Assembly (NCBI GenBank): GCA_002790835.1
Contig: PFVX01000046.1
Coordinates: forward strand, 1 to 49,516
Length of the DNA: 49,516 nt
From: a bacterium CG_4_9_14_3_um_filter_65_15
GTDB lineage: Bacteria; Krumholzibacteriota; Krumholzibacteriia; LZORAL124-64-63
Reading direction: 5' to 3'
This document shows positions 1 through 9,134 of this stretch, piece by piece (the stretch's first letter is position 1; every line of letters begins with the position of its first letter). The position numbers were made by a program, and so were the translations under genes. The notes beneath the pieces are model-generated. The model was not told the DNA's origin, did no database searches, and saw nothing but the letters and a program-made list of their open reading frames with translations.

Positions 1-51
1 ATCCCAATGAGGATCGAGGCCGCTGTCAACCTCTCGCGCTTCGATTTCTAG
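1..51 (+). CDS. C-terminal end of an unidentified protein (partial)
   Basis: Frame 1 is open from the window edge to a TAG at 49-51 and gives 16 residues ending in Arg-Phe-Asp-Phe. A terminal Phe after alternating hydrophobic residues is what outer-membrane barrels usually show, which would fit the locus. Too little is visible to name the protein. It would converge on the malG-like gene. The 43 bases between the two stops hold no clear terminator. Confidence 0.35.
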   Translation: MPMRIEAAVNLSRFDF

Positions 52-94
52 GCAAAAGAGATTTGGCTCCCCGGATGGGACTCGAAACCCTCCC

Positions 95-940
95 CTACCC
101 CTTCACACTCCCCAGGGTCAACCCGCTGATCAGGAAACGGTTCAGGACCAGGAAAAGCACGACCACCGGCACGCTGACCAGCAGCGATCCGGCGGCGTAG
201 TTGGCCCATTCGGTCTGGTAGGTGGTGAACAGGGATTCCAGGCCCAGAGGCAGGGTCATCAGCTCACGGCTGGTCAGCATCACCCGGGCGACCATGAACT
301 CGCTCCAGCCGGTCATGAAGCTGAACAACGCGGTGATGACCAGGGCGGGTGCGCTCAAAGGAAGCGTCACGCGCGCGAAGGCCTGCAGGGGGCTGCAGCC
401 GTCGATGAGGGCGGCCTCGTTCAGATCCACGGGGATGGTGTCGTAATAGCCCTTCATGGTCCAGATGCAGAACGGCAGGGCCGTGGCCACGTAGGCGATC
501 ATCACGCCGCCCAGGGTGTCCACCAGGTGGAACTTGCGCATCATCAGATACAGCGGCAAAAGCAGCATGGTGGCCGGGAACATCTGGGTCATGAGGATGC
601 CCTGCAGGGCCGCCCCGCGCGCCTTGAATCGGTACCGCGACAGCGCGAAACCGCCCAGGCTCGCCAGGGCCACGCCGATCAGCGCCGTGCCCAGCGACAC
701 GATGGCCGAGTTGCGCAGCCACAGAAAGAACGGCTTCTCGGTGAACATGATGCGATAGGCATCCAAGGTGGCGCCCTGGGGGATGATCTCAAGGTGCGTG
801 CTGTAAAGCTGGTCACCCGGCCGCAGGCTGATGCCGAAGACCTGGATCACCGGGAACAGGGCGAACAGCACCAGCAACCACACCAGCGCATGGACCCACA
901 CCATGCCCCAGATGGACTTGATCCGACCCGGTCGCGCCAT
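95..940 (-). CDS. malG: ABC transporter permease, MalG-type (maltodextrin/sugar)
   Basis: Inner-membrane permease of a CUT1-type sugar importer, 281 residues. It has about six hydrophobic segments. The cytoplasmic EAA loop that docks on the ATPase is visible as EAALIDGCSPLQAF followed by a VTLP element. The ATG at 940 was chosen because it overlaps the TGA of the upstream malF-like gene (TGATG), which indicates translational coupling, and because a longer open frame upstream is only the malF shadow. Last gene of a malE-malF-malG operon. The matching ATPase is not in this operon but probably the one at 20875. The substrate (maltodextrin) is inferred from the neighbouring amylases and starch-binding proteins. 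Confidence 0.92.
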   Translation of the reverse strand: MARPGRIKSIWGMVWVHALVWLLVLFALFPVIQVFGISLRPGDQLYSTHLEIIPQGATLDAYRIMFTEKPFFLWLRNSAIVSLGTALIGVALASLGGFALSRYRFKARGAALQGILMTQMFPATMLLLPLYLMMRKFHLVDTLGGVMIAYVATALPFCIWTMKGYYDTIPVDLNEAALIDGCSPLQAFARVTLPLSAPALVITALFSFMTGWSEFMVARVMLTSRELMTLPLGLESLFTTYQTEWANYAAGSLLVSVPVVVLFLVLNRFLISGLTLGSVKG

Positions 941-1818
941 CAGTAGGCCTCCTGTCGGGACACCCGGTCGTAGCCCCGCACGATCACCACGAGCACCAGG
1001 AAGATGAACACGCTGAAGGCGGCCGCGTAGCCGTAGCGGTAGTAGAAGAAGGCGGCCTTGTACACGTAGGTCACCAGGATGTGGCTCTTGTCCGCGGGCA
1101 GGCCCTGGTCGGTCACCAGCCAGATCACGTTCAGGTTGTTGAAGGTCCAGATCGTGCCCAGCACCAGGGCCGGCAGCAGCACCGGCTTGAGCATGGGCAG
1201 GGTGATGCTGAAGAAACGCTTCACCGGCCCGGCGCCGTCGATGCGCGCGGCCTCGTACAGCTCCCGGGGTATGCTCTGCAGCCCGCCCAGGGCGATGACC
1301 ATGATGAACGGGAACCCCAGCCAGATGTTGGTGATCACCGCGGCGGAAAACGCCGCCGATTCGCTGGCGAACCACGACACCGGGTGCAGGCCCACCGAAG
1401 TTAACAGCTGGTTCACCGCACCGTACTCCACGTTGAACATCCCCCGCCAAGTCAGCGCCGAGATGTACTGCGGCACGGCCCAGGGCAGGATCAGCAGGGC
1501 GCGGTAGACGTTGCGCCCCGGCAACTTACGGTTCAACAGCAGCGCCGCGCCCAGGCCCAGGGTGAAGTGGAAGATGAGGTTGATCACCGTCCAGGCGATG
1601 GTCTTGCCGAAGATGTGGTAGAAGTCGGGCTCGGTGAAGATCCGCGCGTAGTGCATGAAGCCCTTCAGCTGCGGATCCCGGAAATGGTACATGTTCCAGT
1701 TGGTCAGCGAGACATAGACGTTGAACAGGAAGGGATAGGCGACCACCGCGATCAGCACGACCGCCGCCGGCATCAGGAACCAGAATGCGAGCTGGGATTG
1801 GGACCGACCGAGTTTCAC
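940..1818 (-). CDS. malF: ABC transporter permease, MalF-type (maltodextrin/sugar)
   Basis: Partner permease of the same importer, 292 residues. After a short basic N-terminus come about six membrane spans and the EAA loop, seen as YEAARIDGAGPVKRFF before a TLP motif. The start is a GTG at 1818, preceded by a strong purine-rich ribosome-binding site (AGGGGGAAGC) and placed 8 bases after the malE-like stop. The open frame continues upstream, but that part is antisense reading of malE. It lacks the long periplasmic insertion of enterobacterial MalF, like most CUT1 permeases. Confidence 0.92.
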   Translation of the reverse strand: MKLGRSQSQLAFWFLMPAAVVLIAVVAYPFLFNVYVSLTNWNMYHFRDPQLKGFMHYARIFTEPDFYHIFGKTIAWTVINLIFHFTLGLGAALLLNRKLPGRNVYRALLILPWAVPQYISALTWRGMFNVEYGAVNQLLTSVGLHPVSWFASESAAFSAAVITNIWLGFPFIMVIALGGLQSIPRELYEAARIDGAGPVKRFFSITLPMLKPVLLPALVLGTIWTFNNLNVIWLVTDQGLPADKSHILVTYVYKAAFFYYRYGYAAAFSVFIFLVLVVIVRGYDRVSRQEAY

Positions 1819-1826
1819 GCTTCCCC

Positions 1827-3086
1827 CTATTCCCGCATGCGGGCGATCATGTCCACGGCGCGTTTCTGCATGAACTGCGCCGCTTCCTGCGGGGTCATCT
1901 CCCCGTTCATCACGTTCTGATAGCCCGGGCGCATGCTGTCCCAGATGGCCCGCATCTCCGGCACGATGGGCATCAGCCGGCCCTTGGCGATCTGGGCGTT
2001 GCTGGCGCGCATCGTCGCATCGGTCTCGAAGTCCGGCAGCTTGCGCGCCTCCAGGTCGCTGGGCAGCACGCTCAGCTTGCGCGCCAGGTCCACCTGGGCC
2101 TCGTAGCCGGTCAACCAGGCCAGCAGCGCGGCCGTGCATTCCTTCGTGGCGGGATCCAGGTAGGCGTTGATGGAGTAGCACTTGGCGCTGGTCATGGGCG
2201 TGGGCCAAAGCCCGGTGGCGCTGACCATCGGCATGGGCGCCAGCTCGATCTCGATGCCCGCTTCGCGGTAACCGTTCCAGGACCAGGGACCGTTGATGAT
2301 ATAGGCCGCCTGACCCGTCTTGAACATGGTGTCGGCCAGGGGGTAGTCACACTCCCGGGGCATGACGTCCAGCCGGCGCAGGTTCTGCATGAACCCCAGG
2401 GCGCCGACCATGGCCTGCGTACCCAGGGTGGGAACCGCGCGGTCGTCCATGACCCAGCCGCCGTAGCCGCCGAGCCAGGGCACCAGCCAGAAGGGTTCGA
2501 GCAGGTTGAAGACCAACCCGAACTGGTCGGTCTTGCCGTCGCCGTCCAGATCGCGGGTCGTATCGCGCAGCTGGGCGACCCAGTCATCCGTATTGACGGG
2601 GATGGAGTCCACCAGCGCCTTGTTGGCCACCAGGGTCAGATGGTTGCCCACCTGATCGGGCAGCCCCCAGGTCTTGCCGTCGAGAATCGGCAGGGCGCCC
2701 GGGTCGAAGCGGGCGATTTCGCCGGCGGGCAAAAGGTCTTCGATGGGCATGAGCAGCCCCATGATCTGGTACGGCCCGATCTTGTCGGCCGGACCGTAGA
2801 CCATGCTGGGGCCGCCGTAGGCCAAGGCCGCGGTCTGGAACTGCGTCTGCAGGTCTTCGGTGCGGTAATGGACGCGCTGGATGTCGAATTCGGCGAATTC
2901 CGGATGCTGCTGGCGGAACTGCTCGACGTGCTTGTCGAACAGGGTCTGTTCCTGCGGGTCCATCTGTTCCCAGACGATCACCTGGCCGCTGCGATCCACA
3001 TGACCGCACGCCGACAGCAGCGCCGCCAATAACAAGGGCGCCAACACCCGCAAAACCCGCCTGATCCAAGTAGTTGTATCTGTCAT
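1827..3086 (-). CDS. malE: Sugar ABC transporter substrate-binding lipoprotein, MalE-like
   Basis: Extracytoplasmic solute-binding protein of family 1, 419 residues. The N-terminus is a lipoprotein signal with lipobox LLSAC, lipidated Cys27, so it should be membrane-anchored rather than freely periplasmic. The mature part reads like a CUT1 binding protein (IVWEQMDPQEQ near the start, then GLPDQVGNHLTLVANKALV in the hinge region). First gene of the malEFG operon. The start at 3086 has no strong Shine-Dalgarno. The upstream gap to the divergent operon is about 108 bases and must hold both promoters. Maltodextrin specificity comes from context only. Confidence 0.9.
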   Translation of the reverse strand: MTDTTTWIRRVLRVLAPLLLAALLSACGHVDRSGQVIVWEQMDPQEQTLFDKHVEQFRQQHPEFAEFDIQRVHYRTEDLQTQFQTAALAYGGPSMVYGPADKIGPYQIMGLLMPIEDLLPAGEIARFDPGALPILDGKTWGLPDQVGNHLTLVANKALVDSIPVNTDDWVAQLRDTTRDLDGDGKTDQFGLVFNLLEPFWLVPWLGGYGGWVMDDRAVPTLGTQAMVGALGFMQNLRRLDVMPRECDYPLADTMFKTGQAAYIINGPWSWNGYREAGIEIELAPMPMVSATGLWPTPMTSAKCYSINAYLDPATKECTAALLAWLTGYEAQVDLARKLSVLPSDLEARKLPDFETDATMRASNAQIAKGRLMPIVPEMRAIWDSMRPGYQNVMNGEMTPQEAAQFMQKRAVDMIARMRE

Positions 3087-3112
3087 GGCAGGGAAGATTA
3101 CATCGTTTTGCG

Positions 3113-3141
3113 TTGAATCACAATGGCCGATCGGGTATCTT
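3113..3141 (+). promoter_or_regulatory. Candidate sigma-70-type promoter for the starch-binding operon
   Basis: TTGAAT at 3113-3118 and TATCTT at 3136-3141 are separated by 17 bases, each matching the consensus at four of six positions. They lie between the divergent malE-like gene and the five-gene operon starting at 3195. On the other strand a TTGTGA / TGTAAT pair with short spacing could serve malE. This is a motif match only. Confidence 0.35.
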
Positions 3142-3194
3142 CCCTCCCCAGCGCGCCCGGCCTTTTACCCAAGCTCCGGATCGACGGTATCACC

Positions 3195-6100
3195 ATGTCC
3201 AAGACCATGTTTCCGCCGCATCGCAACCGGATTTTCCTGCTCGTGACCTTGATCGCCCTCCTCGGCGCATCGGCCGCCGTGGCGGTCCCCTATCACGCCC
3301 CGGTGATCAACGGCGTGATCACGCCCGACGGAACCGACTGGGACCCCGCGGATCTGGTCGTCAACGACCGGGCCGACGACAACACCTCCCGCACCGCCAA
3401 CGTGCGCAACCTGTGGGTGACCTGGGATCAGGACAACCTCTATCTGGGCATAAGTTATCAGGATTTCGGGCCCGACGAGGCTCTTGCCGTCTACCTGGAC
3501 CTGGACAAGGAGATCGGCCTGCGCTCGGCCGCCGATCTGGACACCTATGCCGGCAACTTCCTGCTGCCCGAAGGCCACGGCATCGACCTGGTCCTGGGCC
3601 GGCTGCCCGGCGACAGCGTTGACCTCGGCGGCCCCGCCCCCGGCGTGCGCCTGGTCAATGACGACACCGGCGCCACCATCGACATCGGTGACCTGATCAC
3701 CTCCGCCCAGGCCGTCAGCGTGGGCAAGGATGCCTCCGCGCTGCCGTTCTGGTTCAACGCGGAATTCGCCCTGCCCTGGTCGGTGATCTACCCCGACGGT
3801 ATGCCCGACCTGGCCGTGCTCAAGGCCGTGGCCGTGGCGACCAAGTCCAGCGCCGATCTCAACGGAATCGACTCCGCTCCCAACAACGCCGGCCTGGACG
3901 GCGGCAGCGCCCAGGTTGAATTGGCGAATCTGCACGCTTCGATCCTCGACATCTCGGGCGACGGCGCCCCCGATCCGGCCACCGGGTCCATCTCCGGCAC
4001 GGTGACCCTGCCCGGCGACGACGGCGCCACCGCCGTGAGCGCAACTGCCGTCATCACCGGCTTTGCGGGCCGCGATCCCGGCTCCGCCCTCTCCGCGGTG
4101 ACCACCACCGCCGGAGTCACCGCCTACACCCTGCCCCGCCTGCCCGACGGCACTTACACCGCCAGCATCTCCGCTGAGGGCTACTTGCCGTCATCCGGGT
4201 CGTTCACGGTCGCCGGCGGGCAAGCCACCACAGGGGCGGACTTCACCCTGGAAAAGGCCATCGCCATCCGGGGCACGGTCGATTTCGCCTCCGGACCCGG
4301 CGCAGCGGGCTCCTTGACCCTGCTGGATTCCGGCGGGACCGTCCTGCAGACCAAGACCTTCACCGCCGCGGGCGGCGCCTATGTCTTCTATGTCGAGGCC
4401 GGCCAGTACACCGTGCGCGCCGAAGCCGACACCTATCTCCCCGGCGAGATCCCCGTGACGGTGCCCGCAGGAACCGACGTAACCGGCGTCGATTTTCTCC
4501 TCGCGAGGCAGACCGAGATCAGCGGCACCGTGAGTTTCGACTCCGGCCCGGGTGCCGCCGGCACCATCCGCCTGCTCGACACCCAGGGCACCGAACTCGA
4601 TTTCACCGATTTCCCCGCCAACGGAGGCCCCTTCTCCTTCTTCACGGCCACCGGAGGAGATTTCGTGCTCTCGGCCTCGGCGCCCACCTATGTCACGACG
4701 GAAATGGAGATTACCGTTAGCGCGGGCACCGATCTGACCGGGCTGGAGATGGCGCTTCCGCGGGCCCCCCGGGTATTCGGCGCCGTGGAATTCGAAGGAC
4801 CGGTCTCCGCCGGCAGCCTGGAACTGTACGACGAGTTGGTCGGAGCCGTCCGCGACACCGGCAGTTTTGCCGCCGCCGGGGACACCTTCTCCTTCTACCT
4901 GAATCCCGGCACCTACCGCCTCAGCCTCACCGCTCCCGGATACCAGCCCCTGGAACAGGCGCTGACCGTGGGCTTCGACGACCTGGACCTGGGCGACCTC
5001 ACCCTGCAGGCCGTTCGCGCCGACCATCTGGAGATCGTGAACGCCCTCGGCATCACCCAACCCGACGTCCGGGGCACCGTCTCGATTCCCGCCGACGAAT
5101 TGTGGTTCCTGACGCCCGTGACGCTGGCCGCGCGCGACGCCGACGGCCGGGACGACCTGTTCGACCTGGACGGCGGTCTCGGCGGCTTTGTCCTGAGCGC
5201 CCTGAAGATGGACGACCAGAGCACACCCCGCGGCACGCCGACTTTCTACGCCTCCGAAGACCTCGAAGACACCACCACGACGGTGGATTTCCAGGACGGG
5301 CGCGCGAAGTTCTGGATGACCAACACCGCCGTCGAGGTGCTCAGAGTCTACCTGGCCCAGCCGGGCAAGGATCCGGTGGCCGGCCGCATCATCGTGGCCT
5401 TCCAGGATCCCAAACCCACCACCGTGGTGCTGACCACGGCTGCGGAAACCCTCGCCGCCGATGGTCTGACCACCGTCCAGATCACGGCCCAACTCTACGA
5501 CTCGGCCCGCAACCCCAGCCGCCTGGCCGACATCCCGGTCACGTTCGCCGTATCGCCTGCTTCCACCGGTGACGGCCGCTTCATCGTGCCCTCGGCCACC
5601 ACCAACGCCGACGGCCAAGCGACCGCCGAGCTGTCGGCCACCGGTTCGGGCACCCTGCTGGTCACCGCATCGGTGGTGATCAACAACGTCGCCCTCACCG
5701 TGGTTGCGGGATCCCTGGAGAGCGGCGAGGCCCTCTTGTCCATCACCACGCTGGCCGGCCCGCCGACAGGCTGGGAGATCATCCTTCCGGGCAATCTCAG
5801 CGACCTGTCCACCCCCGTGAACGTGACCGCCCAGCTGGTCGATGTGTTCGGCAATCCTTCCCCCACGGAAGGCCAAAGCTTCACCTTCGCAGCCAGCCCC
5901 ACCGCGCTGGGCGGCTTCTCTCCGGCCAGCGCCGTGACCGACACCAACGGCCGCGCCATCAGCGCCTTCACCCCCGCCGGGGCCGCCGGGCTGGTCACCC
6001 TTGGCGGACAAGGCGGTGCCTATCCCGTGCGGGGCGCCGGATTGCGCCTGCGCGACGTCATGGTCATCAGCGACCCGGACTGGGAGCACGAACCCGGCAC

Positions 6101-9100
6101 CCGTCACGTCTTTCCGCCGACGGACCTGACCGCCCTGGTGGTGGACAACAGCCCGGGCGCCCTGATCCTCGACATCCCCTTCGCGTCCGACTGGGCCGGC
6201 CTGCAAATGCATGTGATCTTCGAGACCAAGTTTGACGCTGCGGGTGCGACATCCGACCCCTTCGTGCAGCCGGTCAATTACGCCCACGACCTGCTTCCCG
6301 ACTTCGCCATCACGTGCAAGTACAGCGCCGACGACTATGGGGACTTCCGTCGCTGGAACACCGTGCTCAACGCGTGGGAGTGGTACGACCCCGATTCCGA
6401 CACCTATACGACCGTCCAGGGCTACAACATTCAGAATCTCTGGACCCGCAAGGACGGTGACGGGTTCCACATCGAGATTCCCTGGGCGGCTTTCGGCGGC
6501 ATGCCCGATTCCCTCCGGCTGGAGACCTACCTGACCCAGGAGGACGGCGGCGTCAAGCGCTCCGCCTTCGATTCGGCCCCCCAGGACTCCACCCTGAACC
6601 TGACCTTCGACTACCTCGACCCCGGGCCCAACGACTGGGTCGCCGCCCTGGGTCCCGTCACCCTGTCCGCGTGGGGCGGACCTTATGTGGTGAAAACCGA
6701 CTTCCCCGCCGCACCGGCGGTGAGCAACGTCCAGATCACCCCCGCGGCCGTGAACGCCGGTGAGCCCATCACCGTGACCGCCCGGGTCACCGACGGCGGC
6801 GACGGCATCGGCGACGTGCTGGCCGACCTGTCCCCCGCCGGCGGCGGCGCGCTGGTGAGGATGTATGACGACGGCGCACCCAGCCACGGCGACCAGGCGG
6901 CCGGCGACGGGACCTACAGCATCCAGTTCCTGGTTCCGGTCGGGAATCCCGGCGGCAACCAGGTGCTGAAGATTTCCGCCTTCGACGCCGGCAACACCAG
7001 TACGGCCGGCGGCGAGGCCACCTTGTCGGTGACCGCCATCGTCGAGCCCATCCTCGAGATCAGTGATCCGGTCGGCGACGATCACGGCCCCAATCAACCG
7101 GGGACCGCGCGGAAGTTCTACACCTATCCCACCAACATCGTGTTCGGCGAGGGCAACTTCGACCTGACGGGGCTGACGGTCTACGAGACCTCCACCACCA
7201 TCGCCGGACAGACCATCGACATGTTCGCGTTCCAGGTCTCGATGGTCGATTTTCCCGACCCCGCCGACCCCAGCACGGCCGACTGGAACCCGCTCTACGC
7301 CGAACTGAACCTCGAGAAGATCGACATCCTCATCGACAGCGGCCCCGGCGGCGCCACCACCACCCTGCCCAACCGCCAGGCAGCCTTCCAGTCCTGGGAC
7401 GCCTGGGACTACGCCATCATCCTGGACGGCTGGTACAAGGCCGTCATTCCCAGCCTGGGCCAGAACACCCTGCAGTCGTGGCGCGACAACGCCCTGCGCA
7501 CGGACCAGGACATCATTCTTCTGGGCGATCCCGCGCGCAACACGGTCACCGCCCTCGTGTCCCGGGCCGCCCTGGGCGACCCCACCGTGGATGATATTCT
7601 CGGCTGGGACATCGCCGTCTGCATGTCCAGCCACGACTTCGGCGGCGAAGAGGTGCTGGGCGGCATCCGCTGGGTGAACGAGGCCCGCAGCGAGTGGAAC
7701 TTCGGCGGCGGCCAGAACAGCGACCGCGATTCCAATCTCATGGATCTGCTCCTGGTCCCCGGGTCCGGTCACGGCCCCGGCAAGAGCCAGGAGGAGATCC
7801 TGGACTACGAATCCGCAGCCGCCCTGGCGAGACTCGACCTCGGCCTGACCCCGGTGGCCATCGAGATGAGCGCCCCCGAAGACACCGGACCACCGGTGAT
7901 CGATACCGGCGGCGGCGGATCCATCCTGACCCGCGTCGAACCCCTGGTCGATGCGCCCGTGGCCATGTCCATGCGGATCACCGACGACACCCGGGTCAAC
8001 AGGGCATCCATGCGTTATCGCAGTTCCGGTTTCACCGGCCAGGGTTGGGACCGCGAAGTGGCCATGGGATCCCTCGGCAACAACCTGTGGGTGACCGACA
8101 TTCTGCCGACCTGGCTGGATTCGAATCTGGTCTACTCCCCGGTGGACAGCAGCCGCTACATGGAATTCGAGGTCACCGCCGTCGACGACAGCAACAAGGT
8201 CTCGGTCACGCCCGTGACGACCCTCCAGGTGGCCCCGGCGGCTTCGTCCCGCACCACCTCCAAGGCGATGAACGACGGCGACATGAGCCTGCTGCAGGTC
8301 GAAGGTTCCACCCTTGAGATTCCCGACAGCCTGCGCAGGAAACTGCTGCAAAACCACATCGCCTCGGCCTGGACCGGCACGGATGTGGCTGCCGACACCA
8401 TGGGCTCGCGGATCTCCCTGGACTGGAGCCTGTACGCGACGCCCTCGATCCTGGAGGAAGCGCCGCAGACCCCACCCGGCCGGCCGTTGGGAGTCCTGCG
8501 CGGCATCGGCCTGTCCACTTCCGATTCCCTCGGCGGCACTCTCGTTCAGAGCGGCGATCTGCCCGGCGTGATGCGCCTTTCCCTGCACTATCCCCAGGCC
8601 TGGATCCCACGGGGCGCGGACGAGAGCAAGATCGGCATCTACGAGTACCAGGCCGCCAACAACCGCTGGTTGCTCCTGGGCGGCACGGTCGCCACCGCGG
8701 GCAACCTGGTGACCGCCACGATCAGCCGCACCGGGACCTACGGCCTCTTCCTGACCGAAGGTTTGACCCGCAAAGGCGGAGATGTCATCTCGGGCATTCT
8801 GGTCTCCCCCAATCCCTTCTCTCCCAATGGTGACGGCCTGTACGACGAGACCCACATCTCGTTCTACCTCGACCGCGAGGCGACGGTGACGGTGGAGATC
8901 TTCAACTCCCGGGGCAAGCGCCAGCGGGTCCTGGAGCAGACCTTCCACTATTCGGGTGACGAGCAGGACGGCCGCGTTCCCCACCGCGTGGCGGGACTGA
9001 TCTGGGACGGCCGCGACTTCGCCGGAGACATCGTGACCTACGGGATCTACATTCTGCGGATCGAGACCACCTACAACCAGGCCGGCGGGACCCGCACCAT

Positions 9101-9134
9101 CCGCAGCAACCACTCCCTGGCGGTGATCAAATGA
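3195..9134 (+). CDS. Giant secreted multidomain protein with glucodextranase-C-like module and FlgD-like C-terminal domain
   Basis: About 1979 residues. The ATG at 3195 is preferred over 3123 because it places a classical signal peptide at residues 1-30. Order: a CBM9/DOMON-like sandwich (~30-250); about four CarboxypepD_reg/CNA-B-like repeats, each opening with a short I-x-G-T-V strand (~260-610); two invasin-type Ig-like domains (~740-950); a sandwich beginning VISDPDWEHEPG (~955-1170); an Ig-like domain; a module like the C-terminal domain of glucodextranases and pullulanases, with DPVGDDHGP and FDLTGLTVYE (~1285-1550); a long unassigned stretch; and a FlgD-Ig-like end with VSPNPFSPNGDG (~1861-1979). 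No glycosidase domain is visible, so it is more likely a surface or matrix carbohydrate-binding protein than an enzyme. Its stop overlaps the PorV-like start (ATGA). Confidence 0.85.
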   Translation: MSKTMFPPHRNRIFLLVTLIALLGASAAVAVPYHAPVINGVITPDGTDWDPADLVVNDRADDNTSRTANVRNLWVTWDQDNLYLGISYQDFGPDEALAVYLDLDKEIGLRSAADLDTYAGNFLLPEGHGIDLVLGRLPGDSVDLGGPAPGVRLVNDDTGATIDIGDLITSAQAVSVGKDASALPFWFNAEFALPWSVIYPDGMPDLAVLKAVAVATKSSADLNGIDSAPNNAGLDGGSAQVELANLHASILDISGDGAPDPATGSISGTVTLPGDDGATAVSATAVITGFAGRDPGSALSAVTTTAGVTAYTLPRLPDGTYTASISAEGYLPSSGSFTVAGGQATTGADFTLEKAIAIRGTVDFASGPGAAGSLTLLDSGGTVLQTKTFTAAGGAYVFYVEAGQYTVRAEADTYLPGEIPVTVPAGTDVTGVDFLLARQTEISGTVSFDSGPGAAGTIRLLDTQGTELDFTDFPANGGPFSFFTATGGDFVLSASAPTYVTTEMEITVSAGTDLTGLEMALPRAPRVFGAVEFEGPVSAGSLELYDELVGAVRDTGSFAAAGDTFSFYLNPGTYRLSLTAPGYQPLEQALTVGFDDLDLGDLTLQAVRADHLEIVNALGITQPDVRGTVSIPADELWFLTPVTLAARDADGRDDLFDLDGGLGGFVLSALKMDDQSTPRGTPTFYASEDLEDTTTTVDFQDGRAKFWMTNTAVEVLRVYLAQPGKDPVAGRIIVAFQDPKPTTVVLTTAAETLAADGLTTVQITAQLYDSARNPSRLADIPVTFAVSPASTGDGRFIVPSATTNADGQATAELSATGSGTLLVTASVVINNVALTVVAGSLESGEALLSITTLAGPPTGWEIILPGNLSDLSTPVNVTAQLVDVFGNPSPTEGQSFTFAASPTALGGFSPASAVTDTNGRAISAFTPAGAAGLVTLGGQGGAYPVRGAGLRLRDVMVISDPDWEHEPGTRHVFPPTDLTALVVDNSPGALILDIPFASDWAGLQMHVIFETKFDAAGATSDPFVQPVNYAHDLLPDFAITCKYSADDYGDFRRWNTVLNAWEWYDPDSDTYTTVQGYNIQNLWTRKDGDGFHIEIPWAAFGGMPDSLRLETYLTQEDGGVKRSAFDSAPQDSTLNLTFDYLDPGPNDWVAALGPVTLSAWGGPYVVKTDFPAAPAVSNVQITPAAVNAGEPITVTARVTDGGDGIGDVLADLSPAGGGALVRMYDDGAPSHGDQAAGDGTYSIQFLVPVGNPGGNQVLKISAFDAGNTSTAGGEATLSVTAIVEPILEISDPVGDDHGPNQPGTARKFYTYPTNIVFGEGNFDLTGLTVYETSTTIAGQTIDMFAFQVSMVDFPDPADPSTADWNPLYAELNLEKIDILIDSGPGGATTTLPNRQAAFQSWDAWDYAIILDGWYKAVIPSLGQNTLQSWRDNALRTDQDIILLGDPARNTVTALVSRAALGDPTVDDILGWDIAVCMSSHDFGGEEVLGGIRWVNEARSEWNFGGGQNSDRDSNLMDLLLVPGSGHGPGKSQEEILDYESAAALARLDLGLTPVAIEMSAPEDTGPPVIDTGGGGSILTRVEPLVDAPVAMSMRITDDTRVNRASMRYRSSGFTGQGWDREVAMGSLGNNLWVTDILPTWLDSNLVYSPVDSSRYMEFEVTAVDDSNKVSVTPVTTLQVAPAASSRTTSKAMNDGDMSLLQVEGSTLEIPDSLRRKLLQNHIASAWTGTDVAADTMGSRISLDWSLYATPSILEEAPQTPPGRPLGVLRGIGLSTSDSLGGTLVQSGDLPGVMRLSLHYPQAWIPRGADESKIGIYEYQAANNRWLLLGGTVATAGNLVTATISRTGTYGLFLTEGLTRKGGDVISGILVSPNPFSPNGDGLYDETHISFYLDREATVTVEIFNSRGKRQRVLEQTFHYSGDEQDGRVPHRVAGLIWDGRDFAGDIVTYGIYILRIETTYNQAGGTRTIRSNHSLAVIK

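Noticed and set aside
63-86. A tRNA gene on the minus strand
   Set aside because: Only the 3' end looks like a tRNA; the T-loop has an extra base and no D-arm or anticodon arm can be found before malG. Kept only as a possible relic.
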